Positions 1 through 9,317 of a DNA stretch of 64,000 nucleotides are shown piece after piece. Positions within the stretch are counted from its first letter, which is position 1. Each line of letters begins with the position of its first letter. The notes under the pieces are model-generated. The model was not told the DNA's origin. It did no database searches and was given only the letters and a program-made list of their open reading frames with translations. The position numbers and the translations under genes were made by a program. This DNA comes from Planctomycetota bacterium (lineage in GTDB: Bacteria; Planctomycetota; SZUA-567; H5-PLA8): the NCBI GenBank assembly GCA_015075375.1, contig JABTUM010000002.1, positions 917,393-981,392 of the forward strand, in the 5' to 3' direction.

Positions 1-52
1 TCAACCCGCCACGCGGCCCTCAGGTCACGCGGACGAGGGTACGGCAAAACGA

Positions 53-658
53 TCAGCGCATGTCCTCTTGCAGAATCCGCAGGCTGTGACGCAGCGTCTC
101 GCGGGCCCGTTTCACACGCATCTTGATCGCACTGACGGTGACACCTAGCACTTCTGCGATGTCCTGATAGGGCATATGGTGGAACTCCACCATGATAAGC
201 GTCGTGCGCTGGTCTTCCGGTAGCGTATCGATGGCGCGGCGAATCAGGACCTGAGCTTCGTGCTTCTCGGCTTCGTTGACCGGACCGGTTCCGCCAAAAG
301 CCATGCGGTCGATAATCTTGGTGCCTTCGGGGTCGTGGTTCGACGTGTCGTCGAGGCTTACGTGCGGGCGCAGCTTGTTCTTTTTGAGCTCGTTTATGCA
401 CAGGTTCGCGGCAATCTTGTACAGCCAGGTCGTGAACTTGGCGACGGGTTCATAGCGCGCGGCATTTCGGTAAACACGCAAGAACGCTTCCTGGGCCAGT
501 TCCTCGGCGGTCTCGCGATCCCGGGTAAACCCATAGCAGAACGTGACAAGGGCGTGCTGATATCGGCGCATGAGTTCTTCGAAGGCGCGGTGATTACCCG
601 CGGCCAAATCGCGCATCAGCGTCGCATCGTCCGCCTGCAGGACATCGTCGTCGGCCAT
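53..658 (-). CDS. RNA polymerase ECF-type sigma factor
   Basis: Sigma-70 family factor of about 201 residues, the usual ECF length. Region 2 is visible in the segment with FCYGFTRDRETAEELAQEAF and the WLYKIAAN stretch; region 4 is the C-terminal helix-turn-helix (LPEDQRTTLIMVEF, then YQDIAEVLGVTVSAIKMRV). It would recruit core polymerase to a stress or envelope regulon. I start it at the ATG at 658 (MADDD), because the open frame upstream to 799 has no family similarity and crosses the divergent intergenic region. A G-rich stretch precedes this ATG. No anti-sigma gene is visible, but one could lie beyond the left edge. The next gene is divergent. Confidence 0.9.
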   Translation of the reverse strand: MADDDVLQADDATLMRDLAAGNHRAFEELMRRYQHALVTFCYGFTRDRETAEELAQEAFLRVYRNAARYEPVAKFTTWLYKIAANLCINELKKNKLRPHVSLDDTSNHDPEGTKIIDRMAFGGTGPVNEAEKHEAQVLIRRAIDTLPEDQRTTLIMVEFHHMPYQDIAEVLGVTVSAIKMRVKRARETLRHSLRILQEDMR

Positions 659-876
659 TCCGGCCCCCGAAAAGGTGTAAGGGGAGTATACCGGAGAAGT
701 CCCCGCCGAGTCACCGCGAAAGGCCCGCCCTTGTCTGTTTGTTAGACCACAGCAGGTGCAAGCGATTTGCCGCCTATTCTTTAGGGATCCCGAAGCCACA
801 GTTGGACAAGGGGGAAGCTCGACGGGTATGGTGAACGTATCGATCTAAACCGCGCAACACTTACATTGGAGAACCT

Positions 877-2103
877 ATGGGCGCCGCCACGACCGCTCCG
901 ACTACCTCCACCGTCCAACCTCAGTCGGAAACAACCTCCGGCCCGCGCACCTTTGAAGCGGTTTGGAGCGAATTGGAACGCCGCCATGCCTGGCGGATCG
1001 TAGAAAAGGAGGTCCATAATCCTGCCCTGGCGATCGCGCGTGTCCCTTATGCGTGGCAGGATTTCGACAATCGATACGCGGCGGCCTTCCGCGAAAAGCA
1101 CGGCTTGCTGGAATTGATTGCCGGCGCCGCGGACGACTGGGAGGCGATCTTACGCCTGCGGCACTGGGTCTTCATGAACGTACGCGACGGCCAGCCAAGT
1201 TGGCCCTTAAGCGGCCATGAGCCTGCGCAGATCGTGGATGCATCACTGCACGGCGCGACCTTTTATTGCACGTATTTCGCCTACACGTTTGCCGCGGCGG
1301 CTTCGGCATGCGGATTCCCGGCCCGGCATTTGGGCATCGACGTGCTCCGCAAGCCCCATGAACCCGGGGCGCACCACGGGGTCGCCGATGTCTGGGTCAA
1401 CAAGTACCGCAAATGGGTGCATGTGGACCCGAATTACGATCACCACTACGAACTGGACGGCATTCCGCTTAACGCCGAGGAGATCGGACAGGCATGGCGG
1501 CGGAATCAGGGCCTCGGGATGGTCGGGCTGGTTGGACCGGAGAAGCGTGAAGCCGAACGCCCGCGGGCGGGGATAGCCGGCAAACACGAATCGGCGTGCT
1601 TCTACTGGCATTACATCGACACGCTCAACGATTTCTTCCACCGTAAGAATCTCACGTGGCCCGAACCGGTCGTCTTCCTGGTGGACGAAGAACGCAAGCG
1701 GAACACCTGGCTGCAAGGCAACCCGCCGAATACGTATCCGCACAAGCGTTACGAGAACGGAACCTTCATCACCACCGAACGCACGGCCGACGCGTATCCA
1801 GATTTGAATTGCACGCGAATCGACCTGATGCCCCCGGAAAAAGTTCCGTACCTCGCGCGCGTCGTTTTTGGCCGAACTTGTGTGCCCAATTTCTCGCACT
1901 ACGTGGCGCGCGTGGACGGCGGAGCTATGCAACCGATTCGCGGAATGGAGTTCCCATGGCAACTTAAGGCAGGCGATAACCGCGTGGAGTTCCGCGCGGT
2001 CAACCTGGCCGGACACGAAGGCCCGCCGAGCCGGCTGGCCATTCACGTGGAGCGCCTAAGCGCTCAGACACCGGCCTGGCCGACCAAAAAGTCAGTGAAC
2101 TGA
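877..2103 (+). CDS. transglutaminase-like domain protein
   Basis: 408 residues, cytoplasmic by appearance (no signal peptide). The central part has the transglutaminase/peptidase-fold triad: Cys131 in FYCTYFAY, His166 or His167 in HHGVADVWV, and Asp184 in WVHVDPNYD. These domains act as proteases or amide-bond enzymes; the substrate cannot be read from the sequence. The C-terminal third (FGRTCVPNFSHYVARVDGG onward) looks like a beta-sandwich. The gene is divergent from the sigma factor and its stop lies three bases from the convergent enolase-family gene. The start is the ATG at 877, close after an ACATTGGAGAA stretch that serves as ribosome binding site. Confidence 0.85.
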   Translation: MGAATTAPTTSTVQPQSETTSGPRTFEAVWSELERRHAWRIVEKEVHNPALAIARVPYAWQDFDNRYAAAFREKHGLLELIAGAADDWEAILRLRHWVFMNVRDGQPSWPLSGHEPAQIVDASLHGATFYCTYFAYTFAAAASACGFPARHLGIDVLRKPHEPGAHHGVADVWVNKYRKWVHVDPNYDHHYELDGIPLNAEEIGQAWRRNQGLGMVGLVGPEKREAERPRAGIAGKHESACFYWHYIDTLNDFFHRKNLTWPEPVVFLVDEERKRNTWLQGNPPNTYPHKRYENGTFITTERTADAYPDLNCTRIDLMPPEKVPYLARVVFGRTCVPNFSHYVARVDGGAMQPIRGMEFPWQLKAGDNRVEFRAVNLAGHEGPPSRLAIHVERLSAQTPAWPTKKSVN

Positions 2104-2106
2104 AGC

Positions 2107-3231
2107 TCAGTCGGCCAGTTCCAAGCCAAAGCCGGGCAGCTCCGGAAGCGTGAGCATACCCGCTTGCAACAGGTATCCTGACGCGTCGACACCTTCCACG
2201 GCGCCAGGCACTCCTTCGATGATGGGCACATTGCCCAGCCCGCCGGCTAGTTGGGCGGCATAAAGCGTTTTGAGCGGTTCGCTCCAGGCATGCGGCGATC
2301 CGGCCACGCCCGCCGCGCGCAACTCAGGCATGATGGTACGCCATGCCGTGAAACCCATCGCCGTTACGTCCATTAACAACACGTCCAGCAGCCTGTCGCG
2401 CGCCAGGTTCAGCAGGCCGTCCAACTGATCGCGCGGCCATTTTCCGTAGGGACCGGGCGGGACCTGAGTCGGCCCCAAGCGCGCTTCGCCGTCGGCGATC
2501 AGGGTTGCAGGACTTTCGGCGGTCAGCTTATCGCGCAAACGTTTCAACCCCGCGGCCGATTCCGGAAACGATTCCTCGACCCAATAGAGGCCGCACTCCA
2601 AAACTTCGTCGAGGTATCGACAGAAGCCTTCTGGGTCGTAACCGTCGTTGGCATCCACCAGCAGCTTGGCACTTGGAAACCGCTTGCGTACGGCGCGCGT
2701 GACTTCAGCATCGCGGCGATCGCCGGCCGTGCGGTCCATGACCTTGAAGCCGCGCCCGATCTTCAACTTGAAATGCGCATGTCCAGAGGCCGCATCCTGT
2801 TCGCACGCGGCCAGCAACGCGTCGATTCCCCGAGGCGATTCGAGCGGTTCGAGGTCGTCGAAGTAGATTCCGCCCGCGTAGATCGGCAGGCTGCGGGGAC
2901 CGGCGGCGCCGAGCATTCTCCAGACCGGCTGCCCGAGAATTCGACCGGCCAAATCGTGCAGCGGAATGTCCAGCGCGCGAGCTTCTTGCACCACCCCGCT
3001 CGCCGGATCGATTAATTCGCTCACGCGCCGGCCCACTAGCGCCTGCGTTTCATGCTCCGGACCACTGGATAGCCCCCAGCCCATCGCACCTTGATTGGTG
3101 TAAACGAGGCGCACCTGAATCTGCGCGTGCTGCCCGTGGTGGCCGCCTTTGGCATTGCGCGGTATCGATCGAGGAAAGCTACGCTTCAGCGTGCGGGATT
3201 CGATCCGATCGATGGTATGAGTGTGCAGCAT
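2107..3231 (-). CDS. enolase-superfamily enzyme (mandelate racemase/muconate lactonizing type)
   Basis: 374 residues. The barrel-domain signatures of the superfamily are visible: the K-x-K pair at 155/157 (HFKLKIGRG), and metal-ligand positions at Asp193 (VDANDGYD), Glu219/220 (WVEESFPE) and Asp247/Glu249 (IADGEA). These enzymes abstract a proton alpha to a carboxylate and use Mg2+. The substrate could be an acid sugar or a dipeptide, and cannot be assigned from motifs alone. The C-terminal catalytic part around SPHAWSEPLKT fits an acid-sugar dehydratase-like arrangement, but this is weak. An AGGAGG ribosome binding site sits just before the ATG at 3231, so the start is secure. Confidence 0.85.
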   Translation of the reverse strand: MLHTHTIDRIESRTLKRSFPRSIPRNAKGGHHGQHAQIQVRLVYTNQGAMGWGLSSGPEHETQALVGRRVSELIDPASGVVQEARALDIPLHDLAGRILGQPVWRMLGAAGPRSLPIYAGGIYFDDLEPLESPRGIDALLAACEQDAASGHAHFKLKIGRGFKVMDRTAGDRRDAEVTRAVRKRFPSAKLLVDANDGYDPEGFCRYLDEVLECGLYWVEESFPESAAGLKRLRDKLTAESPATLIADGEARLGPTQVPPGPYGKWPRDQLDGLLNLARDRLLDVLLMDVTAMGFTAWRTIMPELRAAGVAGSPHAWSEPLKTLYAAQLAGGLGNVPIIEGVPGAVEGVDASGYLLQAGMLTLPELPGFGLELAD

Positions 3232-3306
3232 GGCAGCCTCCTTTAGAGGAGTCGCTCAAAGCGCTGCAATGGGGTCAGGAAAAAACCTGCGTGTGAAAAA
3301 GCGGTG

Positions 3307-4710
3307 TTACTTCGGACCGCCGCCAAAGATATTGACAATCAGAAACACAATGGTGGCGATGGCGGCCACAGCGACTCCGGCCAGGAGCGCCCACTTCATC
3401 GAGATGGCAGCGCCCACCGGCGGGCGAATGGCGCTGCGCATGCGCGAATGGCTCATCCGGCGCACGATGCCCGTCATACGGCTGGACGAGGCCGGGCCGC
3501 GCGGCGACTTTTCGAGCATCGGGGCGAGCTTATCCAGGTTCTCGTCGACGCGTGTGGCGCCGGCAGGGTCCATCCGCGCGCCGCTCTTGCGGTTGGCGCG
3601 CTGCTCAGCCACCTTGACGGTCGTCGGTCGCGAGATGCTGCTGCGTCCTTCATTAGGCCGGACACTCTTCGGCTGCTTGCCTTGCACGATCAGAGCCAAA
3701 TCGTCCAGAAGTTCGGCCGGAGACTGGTAGCGCTCGGCCGGATCCTTGGCCATCATGCGCTCAAGGATGTGGCAGAAGCCCGGCGATATCCCGCGGTCGA
3801 TATCGTGCGGACTGGGAACCTGTTCGGTAAGGTGCTTCATCATCACCACGGCCGCGGTGTCGCCTTCGAAAGGCGGCCGCCCAGTGACCATTTCGTAAAT
3901 GGTCGCGCCTAAGGAGTAAATATCGCTGCGGATATCGATTTCGCTCTTGCCCTGAATCTGTTCGGGAGAAAGGTAAAACGGCGTGCCCATCGCGATTCCG
4001 GCTTTCGTGATACGCCGGCGGCCTTGGGCCTCTTTGTCTACCGCCAAACCCATATCGGCCAGCTTGGCCTCGCCTTCGGGCGTGACAATAATGTTCTCGG
4101 GCTTTAGGTCGCGATGCACCAGGCGCTCGCCGTGGATGTGATCCAACGCCGAAGCGATCTGGCGCAGTACGCTGAGCGCTTCCTTCTCACTGAAGCGGCC
4201 CTTCTGTTCCAGCAGCGAGTAGACGTCATGCCCTTCTACATACTCCATTACCAGGAAGTGGTAGCCGTCGGCATTTCCAACATCCAATCCCCGGACGATG
4301 TTGGGATGATCCAGTTCGAAACTCGCGTGAGCTTCGGCTTCGAAGCGAGTCAAGAAGGTCTTGTCTTTGGCTCGGCTGCGCGGAAGCACCTTCAGGGCCA
4401 CGATGGCATGCGTGCGCGTGTCGCGTGCCTGATAAACCGCTCCCATGCCGCCTTCGCCGAGCTTGCGGATCAAGTCGTAAGGCCCGATGCGCGTAACCTT
4501 TTGAACGGTTTCGCGCTGCATTTGGAGCAATCGTTCGAGCTGGTTCTTGGTGATGTAGCCGTGGCCGACCAGGATATCGCCCAGCGCCTGGTACTGGCCG
4601 CCCTGCTCGGCGTTATGCTGTTCGTTGATCGCCTGCTCAATTTCCAGCGGCTGCGCAAGCCCCTGAGCAACGGCCAATTGGCCTAGGCGAATATCTTCCA
4701 ACGAAGGCAT
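3307..4710 (-). CDS. membrane-anchored Ser/Thr protein kinase with N-terminal MshEN-like module
   Basis: 467 residues from the ATG at 4710; the few codons upstream begin with TTG. Residues 8-31 and 42-65 are two 24-residue motifs of the MshEN type (RLGQLAVAQG then LGDILVGHGYIT with closing Gln), a fold that binds cyclic di-GMP in type II secretion/pilus ATPases. The kinase domain follows at about 75-345: glycine loop LGEGGMGAVY, Lys107 in VALKVL, HRDLKPEN with Asp201, and DMG at 219 in place of DFG. All catalytic residues are present, so it should be active. A single membrane helix lies near the C terminus (ALLAGVAVAAIATIVFLIV). The same MshEN plus kinase layout occurs in degenerate form at 49654-53859. 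Confidence 0.93.
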   Translation of the reverse strand: MPSLEDIRLGQLAVAQGLAQPLEIEQAINEQHNAEQGGQYQALGDILVGHGYITKNQLERLLQMQRETVQKVTRIGPYDLIRKLGEGGMGAVYQARDTRTHAIVALKVLPRSRAKDKTFLTRFEAEAHASFELDHPNIVRGLDVGNADGYHFLVMEYVEGHDVYSLLEQKGRFSEKEALSVLRQIASALDHIHGERLVHRDLKPENIIVTPEGEAKLADMGLAVDKEAQGRRRITKAGIAMGTPFYLSPEQIQGKSEIDIRSDIYSLGATIYEMVTGRPPFEGDTAAVVMMKHLTEQVPSPHDIDRGISPGFCHILERMMAKDPAERYQSPAELLDDLALIVQGKQPKSVRPNEGRSSISRPTTVKVAEQRANRKSGARMDPAGATRVDENLDKLAPMLEKSPRGPASSSRMTGIVRRMSHSRMRSAIRPPVGAAISMKWALLAGVAVAAIATIVFLIVNIFGGGPK

Positions 4711-4972
4711 ACGAACCCCATGCAATTCCGAATTAGAGCCTAGCTTGGACGCCCATATTTAACCGACTATAGGGGTAGGTGCAATTGATGCCTATCTCGA
4801 TTAAACCCCGTCCAGGCTTCCTGTTCCGAATGCTCGATGTGCGCTACCATTAGCGACCTCAGTAGGTCTTGCCCTCACCGATTCTGAGCTTCCGGGTAAG
4901 CTCTGCTTCACGCAATCTATCCGCCGAACGGGAATTTGCGAACCCGGTGCCAAAGTGTGTTTGGAGTCGACG

Positions 4973-5926
4973 ATGCCTCCCACGAAACGATCATCTTCCA
5001 AGCTAAAAGCCAAGTGGTGCATAGACATACTCGGCGTGCCCATGGATTTGGGAAGCGATCTGCGCGGCGTGGACATGGGGCCCTCGGCCATCCGTATCGC
5101 CGGACTGAACGCACAGCTTTCCGGACTGGGGTATTCGGTACGCGATCGCGGCAACATGGAAGTGCCTCATGCGGTTGATGCCGGCAAACCCGGTGGACCG
5201 GCAAAATACCTCGGACCGGTCACGCAGACCTGCAAACGCGTGATGCGCACGGTCGAATCCATTGCCGGAACAGGCGCCAAGCCGCTCGTGCTCGGCGGGG
5301 ATCATTCGGTGGCGCTGGGAACTTTGGCGGGCTTAGCGCGAGCCTTTCGTAACCGCGCACCCAAACGAGCGTGGGGCGTGCTGTGGGTGGATGCGCACGG
5401 CGACTGCAATACACCGGACAGCAGCCCCAGCGGGAACATCCACGGGATGCCGTTGGCGGCGGCGCTGGGACGCGGACCACGAGCGTTGACGCACATCGCG
5501 GGTTTTGCGCCACTCATCGCTCCAGAACACACCGTGCTGTTCGGTGTGCGCAACCTTGACCCCGGGGAACGGCGGAATTTGAAGCAACTGGGCGTACGCA
5601 CGATCACCATGCGCGAGATCGACGAACATGGCGTCTACGCCATGATGCAAGTCGCATTGCGGCAGGTGGCGGGCGGGACGGATGGATTTCATCTCTCGTT
5701 CGATATCGATTGCCTCGATCCGCGCTTCGCCCCAGGAGTAGGGACCCCGGTGCAGGGTGGCTTTACGGTTCGCGAAGCGCACCTGATTATGGAACTGGTG
5801 GCCGATACGAAGAAGCTGCTCGCGTGCGAACTGGTTGAAGTCAACCCCGTGCTGGACGAGCGCAACGCCACGGCCAAGCTCGCCGTGGAACTGCTCTATT
5901 CGGTCTTCGGCGGAAGGATCCTATGA
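4973..5926 (+). CDS. arginase/agmatinase-family hydrolase
   Basis: 317 residues. The ureohydrolase metal-binding motifs are all present: GGDHS (LVLGGDHSVALGT), DAHGD (WVDAHGDCNT) and the SFDIDCLDP segment, which together carry the His and Asp ligands of the two Mn2+ ions. The N-terminal GVPMDLGSDLRGVDMGPSAIR is typical of true arginases (ornithine-forming), so arginase is more likely than agmatinase. I start at the ATG at 4973 (MPPTKR), preceded by GGAG; a GTG 18 bases upstream is possible. The gene is divergent from the Ser/Thr kinase across about 260 bases, in which I see no further gene. Confidence 0.93.
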   Translation: MPPTKRSSSKLKAKWCIDILGVPMDLGSDLRGVDMGPSAIRIAGLNAQLSGLGYSVRDRGNMEVPHAVDAGKPGGPAKYLGPVTQTCKRVMRTVESIAGTGAKPLVLGGDHSVALGTLAGLARAFRNRAPKRAWGVLWVDAHGDCNTPDSSPSGNIHGMPLAAALGRGPRALTHIAGFAPLIAPEHTVLFGVRNLDPGERRNLKQLGVRTITMREIDEHGVYAMMQVALRQVAGGTDGFHLSFDIDCLDPRFAPGVGTPVQGGFTVREAHLIMELVADTKKLLACELVEVNPVLDERNATAKLAVELLYSVFGGRIL

Positions 5927-5975
5927 AGCCGCTGTTTGCGCATTCGTTGTGACCTAAGCGCTCGGGGGCGAGGCC

Positions 5976-7283
5976 TCATCGCAGCGCCCCGTGCTTCTCC
6001 AAAACGGCCGCAGCCTCTGCGCGCTCGTATTCACGGGCCCAGCCCAGCGGCGCGCTGTCGTACGTCTCGTCCCGCAGCGTCGGATCCGCGCCTCGGGAAA
6101 TCAACTCTTCGATAATCGCTACATGGTTGAACATGGCCGCCCAGTGCAGCGGCGCGGCACCCGATGTTCCTCCCGTGCCCCAAAGGTCGGGCATGCGGCG
6201 GTTGATCAGATCGGGCTGTGCATCGAGTACTTCGCACACGCGCGGCAAATCGCCACCGACCAAGGCATCGTGTAAGCGCCGCATCTGCTGCACGCTTTCG
6301 ATATCCCCCACCCGCTCCAAAAGTTTGGCGTCGGCGCGCGCGCCATGCGCATTAAGCCGCTTGAAGGCCTTCGTATGCCCCATATTCAACGCGAGGTCCG
6401 CGGGCGTGCGCTTCTTCTCGTCGCGTTCGCGCCAGTCCGCGCCCAATTCAAGCAGGAGATCCACCAGCTTGGCCGAATCCCGAAGCGCCGCAAAATGAAG
6501 CGTACTGATCGATACGTACTCGCCCACGCGGTAGGTGGATCGAATGAGTTTCGGGTCCGCCGCCACTCGCATACGGATCGACGGTTCGCGCTCCAAGGCC
6601 AAGTCCGTCCACCAGGTAGCTTCACCGCCTCGGGACAAGAGAAACTCCACTACCGCTCGGCAATCGTGGTAATAGAGCGGCTTCTCGACCGCTTCGCGTC
6701 CGCGCTCGTCTTGCGCCCGAACGTTGGCGCCCCGATCAACCAGGAAGGTCGTTAGCTCAAGACGATTCCATGCCGCCGCGGTATGCAGCGGCGTATTTCC
6801 AGCGCGGTCGCGGCCCTCCAATTCCGCACCGCGCTCAATCAACCATCGTGCGATTTCCACGCGCCCGTATCTACTGGCATGATGCAACGGTTGCAGTCCG
6901 AAGCGCGGTTCGTGTGTATTTATAAGTTCCGGGTTTGCATTGAGCAGCGCTTCGATACGCTCTCGCACACCCCCTTCGATGGCTCGGAACAGATCGGCCA
7001 GAGCCTCCGATTGCGGCGGAGCGGCCGGCGCGTTGGATTGGAATTCCACATGCCGTTTAAAGCGGCTCCAACTGGAGAATCGATGCTCCCGCGCCAGCAC
7101 CAACTGAGCATCGGACAGCTTCCACTCCGCCGTGCTTGCGCTCGCGTCCGACTTGAGTTTCGGATGGTACGCTTGAAAGCGCTCCAAGGCGCCTGGATCG
7201 CCACCACGCACGTCCTTTAGCAAACGCTTGGCTTGCTTCTTAAGATGTTCCCAACGGGGACTCGGGGGCAAGGGCTTAGACAT
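5976..7283 (-). CDS. ankyrin-repeat protein
   Basis: 435 residues, soluble. The first 80 residues (PRWEHLKKQAKRLLKDVR, DAQLVLAREHRFSSWSRF) form a leader often seen in front of ankyrin arrays in soil bacteria. Clear ankyrin units follow, for example EPRFGLQPLHHASRYGRVE, GNTPLHTAAAWNRLELTT and GAAPLHWAAMFNHVAIIEE. It probably works by binding a partner protein; no enzymatic domain is visible. The ATG at 7283 has an AGGAGG ribosome binding site. It is convergent with the arginase gene, with about 50 bases between the stops. A second, unrelated ankyrin protein lies at 60359-61981. Confidence 0.9.
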   Translation of the reverse strand: MSKPLPPSPRWEHLKKQAKRLLKDVRGGDPGALERFQAYHPKLKSDASASTAEWKLSDAQLVLAREHRFSSWSRFKRHVEFQSNAPAAPPQSEALADLFRAIEGGVRERIEALLNANPELINTHEPRFGLQPLHHASRYGRVEIARWLIERGAELEGRDRAGNTPLHTAAAWNRLELTTFLVDRGANVRAQDERGREAVEKPLYYHDCRAVVEFLLSRGGEATWWTDLALEREPSIRMRVAADPKLIRSTYRVGEYVSISTLHFAALRDSAKLVDLLLELGADWRERDEKKRTPADLALNMGHTKAFKRLNAHGARADAKLLERVGDIESVQQMRRLHDALVGGDLPRVCEVLDAQPDLINRRMPDLWGTGGTSGAAPLHWAAMFNHVAIIEELISRGADPTLRDETYDSAPLGWAREYERAEAAAVLEKHGALR

Positions 7284-7479
7284 ACGTCCTCCTCTCGTGT
7301 GCGCCCGGTGTCCACGTAGCGGGCAGAGAGAAGGCTAAAGAGTATAGGCACGACTCAGGTGGGTTAAACCCTTCCCGTGGACCGGCTGCGCCCTGCCGCG
7401 CGCCGGTACAGTACATCCTTACCATTAAGGCTGTCAAGCGTGACGAAAAAAGAATCCGCCTGCGCCAACCGAAATAGCT

Positions 7480-9051
7480 TCAAGGCGCTTCTTGCCTGGC
7501 TTTCGTACGCATCTGATCGACCAGCTTTTTAGTGCCGAAGGCTTTGACTTCGACCTTGTCTCCCAATTCGTCGAAAAGCTTCTTCGCCACCGCCCACTGT
7601 TCGCACTGGCACGCAGCCGCGCAATAGCCGCTTTTGACCATCATCTCTTTCGGGAAAACCTGCATCGCCGCTTCGTACACCATTGATAATTCTTTCCAGA
7701 CCTCCGGTTCCAGATAATGCTTGGCATCCTTCTTGTCGCCCGAGATCATGCGGTGAATCTCGATCAGGTGCATGGGCGCACTGGTTTCCCAGTCGCCTTC
7801 GGCAAGCAGCTCGTGCCCGAATTGCCTCATTTCTTCATGAGAGCCGTGCCATCGCGGCATCAAATACCAGAGCTTGCTGCGAATCACTTCCATGGAATCC
7901 GGATCGGCTTCGCGTGCACGGCGGTACCACAAGTCGAGCCGTTCCCGGCCTTGACTCTGCCCTAATTCGACGGACATCATGCGCAGCGAAGCTTTACGGT
8001 TTAGCGGCTCGATCTCGTAGGCGGAGGTCAGGGCCGCGGCGGCGACATCCAAGCGGTCCTTAAAGAGCTTCCATCCGTCCTCCGTCACGCTGCTGGCCCA
8101 TCCGCCGCCTCGCGCTTCCCATGCGTAGTCGACGTAAAAGTTACCCTTTAGGTGGTCTCCCCATCCCGATTGAGGGCGTGCGGCCTTGAGCTCTCGGGAG
8201 AACGTTTCCACCTGCTCGGCGCCGTCTTTATTAAAATAATGGCTGCTCTCGACAAAAATTTCCGCTACATCATGCAGGCAGACCGCAGGCACCTCGGGGT
8301 CTTTGCAGGCTTCGAGCCAGACCGCTTTGCCTTCCACCAGCCATTGCTTAGCGGTTTCGATCTGATCGCCCGTCAACGTGATGTTCTTCCGTGCCACCAT
8401 CTTCGTGGCATACGCATAGGAGTAGGCTTTTCTCATGGGATGGTAACCGGATTCTTTGACGCCCTGAACCGCCGAGGTTTGCATTTCAATACCAACCTTT
8501 AGCTCCTTGCGGATAACCAAATCGTAAAGCCGCGCGCGACCGTAAAGCACCATGGGATCAAGGCAGCCGTTGTTCACGGCTTTGTTCAGCGACTCGAACG
8601 CTTCCAGGCACAGCGCACGATCCTGTCCTTTGCGCCAAGCGTTGATCAGCTTGGTCAATCCTTCCCGCGCGTCCCGATCCCACTTTGGATCCTTGGCGCC
8701 GAAACTCTCGAAGCCGTCCACCATGGACTTATGGGTCCAATCCAAGTCCTTATTAGCTTGATTGTAAATGTCGCGGCGCCTGGCCTTGAGCTTAAGTAAC
8801 CAATGCGCACCCAGGAGTCGATTGCGCACCTCCGGATCCAAGGAGGGATCCTTGAGCGCCGATTCCAATTCAGGTAACGCGGATGCCGGAAGGTTGCGCA
8901 ATTGCGCGCTGGCTTCTTGGCGCGTCTGAAAGTTTTCGTCGTTAAGCTGCTTAAGCAGCGTTTTAAAATCTCGAATCGGAGCCGTCGCCTCTTGCGCCGC
9001 CGCCATATACACACTGAGCAGGCAGCAAATCCACACCCGGTTCAAACGCAT
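7480..9051 (-). CDS. exported HEAT/TPR-like protein of unknown function
   Basis: 523 residues. The start is placed at the ATG at 9051 because a GGAGGGAGG stretch precedes it and the first 19 residues form a signal peptide (VWICCLLSVYMAAAQ). Residues 25-90 resemble HEAT units (LKQLNDENFQTRQEASAQL, EVRNRLLGAHWLLK). The remainder is helical with tetratricopeptide character (ALTSAYEIEPLNRKASLRMM, WYRRAREADPDSMEV). I do not recognise a named family. It is likely a periplasmic or secreted scaffold. The roughly 200 bases downstream and 265 bases upstream hold no gene that I can support. Confidence 0.8.
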   Translation of the reverse strand: MRLNRVWICCLLSVYMAAAQEATAPIRDFKTLLKQLNDENFQTRQEASAQLRNLPASALPELESALKDPSLDPEVRNRLLGAHWLLKLKARRRDIYNQANKDLDWTHKSMVDGFESFGAKDPKWDRDAREGLTKLINAWRKGQDRALCLEAFESLNKAVNNGCLDPMVLYGRARLYDLVIRKELKVGIEMQTSAVQGVKESGYHPMRKAYSYAYATKMVARKNITLTGDQIETAKQWLVEGKAVWLEACKDPEVPAVCLHDVAEIFVESSHYFNKDGAEQVETFSRELKAARPQSGWGDHLKGNFYVDYAWEARGGGWASSVTEDGWKLFKDRLDVAAAALTSAYEIEPLNRKASLRMMSVELGQSQGRERLDLWYRRAREADPDSMEVIRSKLWYLMPRWHGSHEEMRQFGHELLAEGDWETSAPMHLIEIHRMISGDKKDAKHYLEPEVWKELSMVYEAAMQVFPKEMMVKSGYCAAACQCEQWAVAKKLFDELGDKVEVKAFGTKKLVDQMRTKARQEAP

Positions 9052-9317
9052 GGCCACCCCTCCCTCCGATAATCCCGACGGTTCCCGTTTATAGCCACCA
9101 GCCTCCGTTATTACCACTATTTTGCATGTTTGCATCTACTGTCTAAAGCAGGCATCTTTCCGGCCTAAAGGCATCAATCTACTCCGCTTCAGCGTCACTG
9201 CCTAAAGACTCCATGGCGCTAGGAAGCCGTGAAAAGACGGTTAGCATGAGATGAATTGGGTGCCTCTAGCTGAAACAGCGGCGCACCTTTTGGACCCAGC
9301 GGATTCGCAACGGTCGT

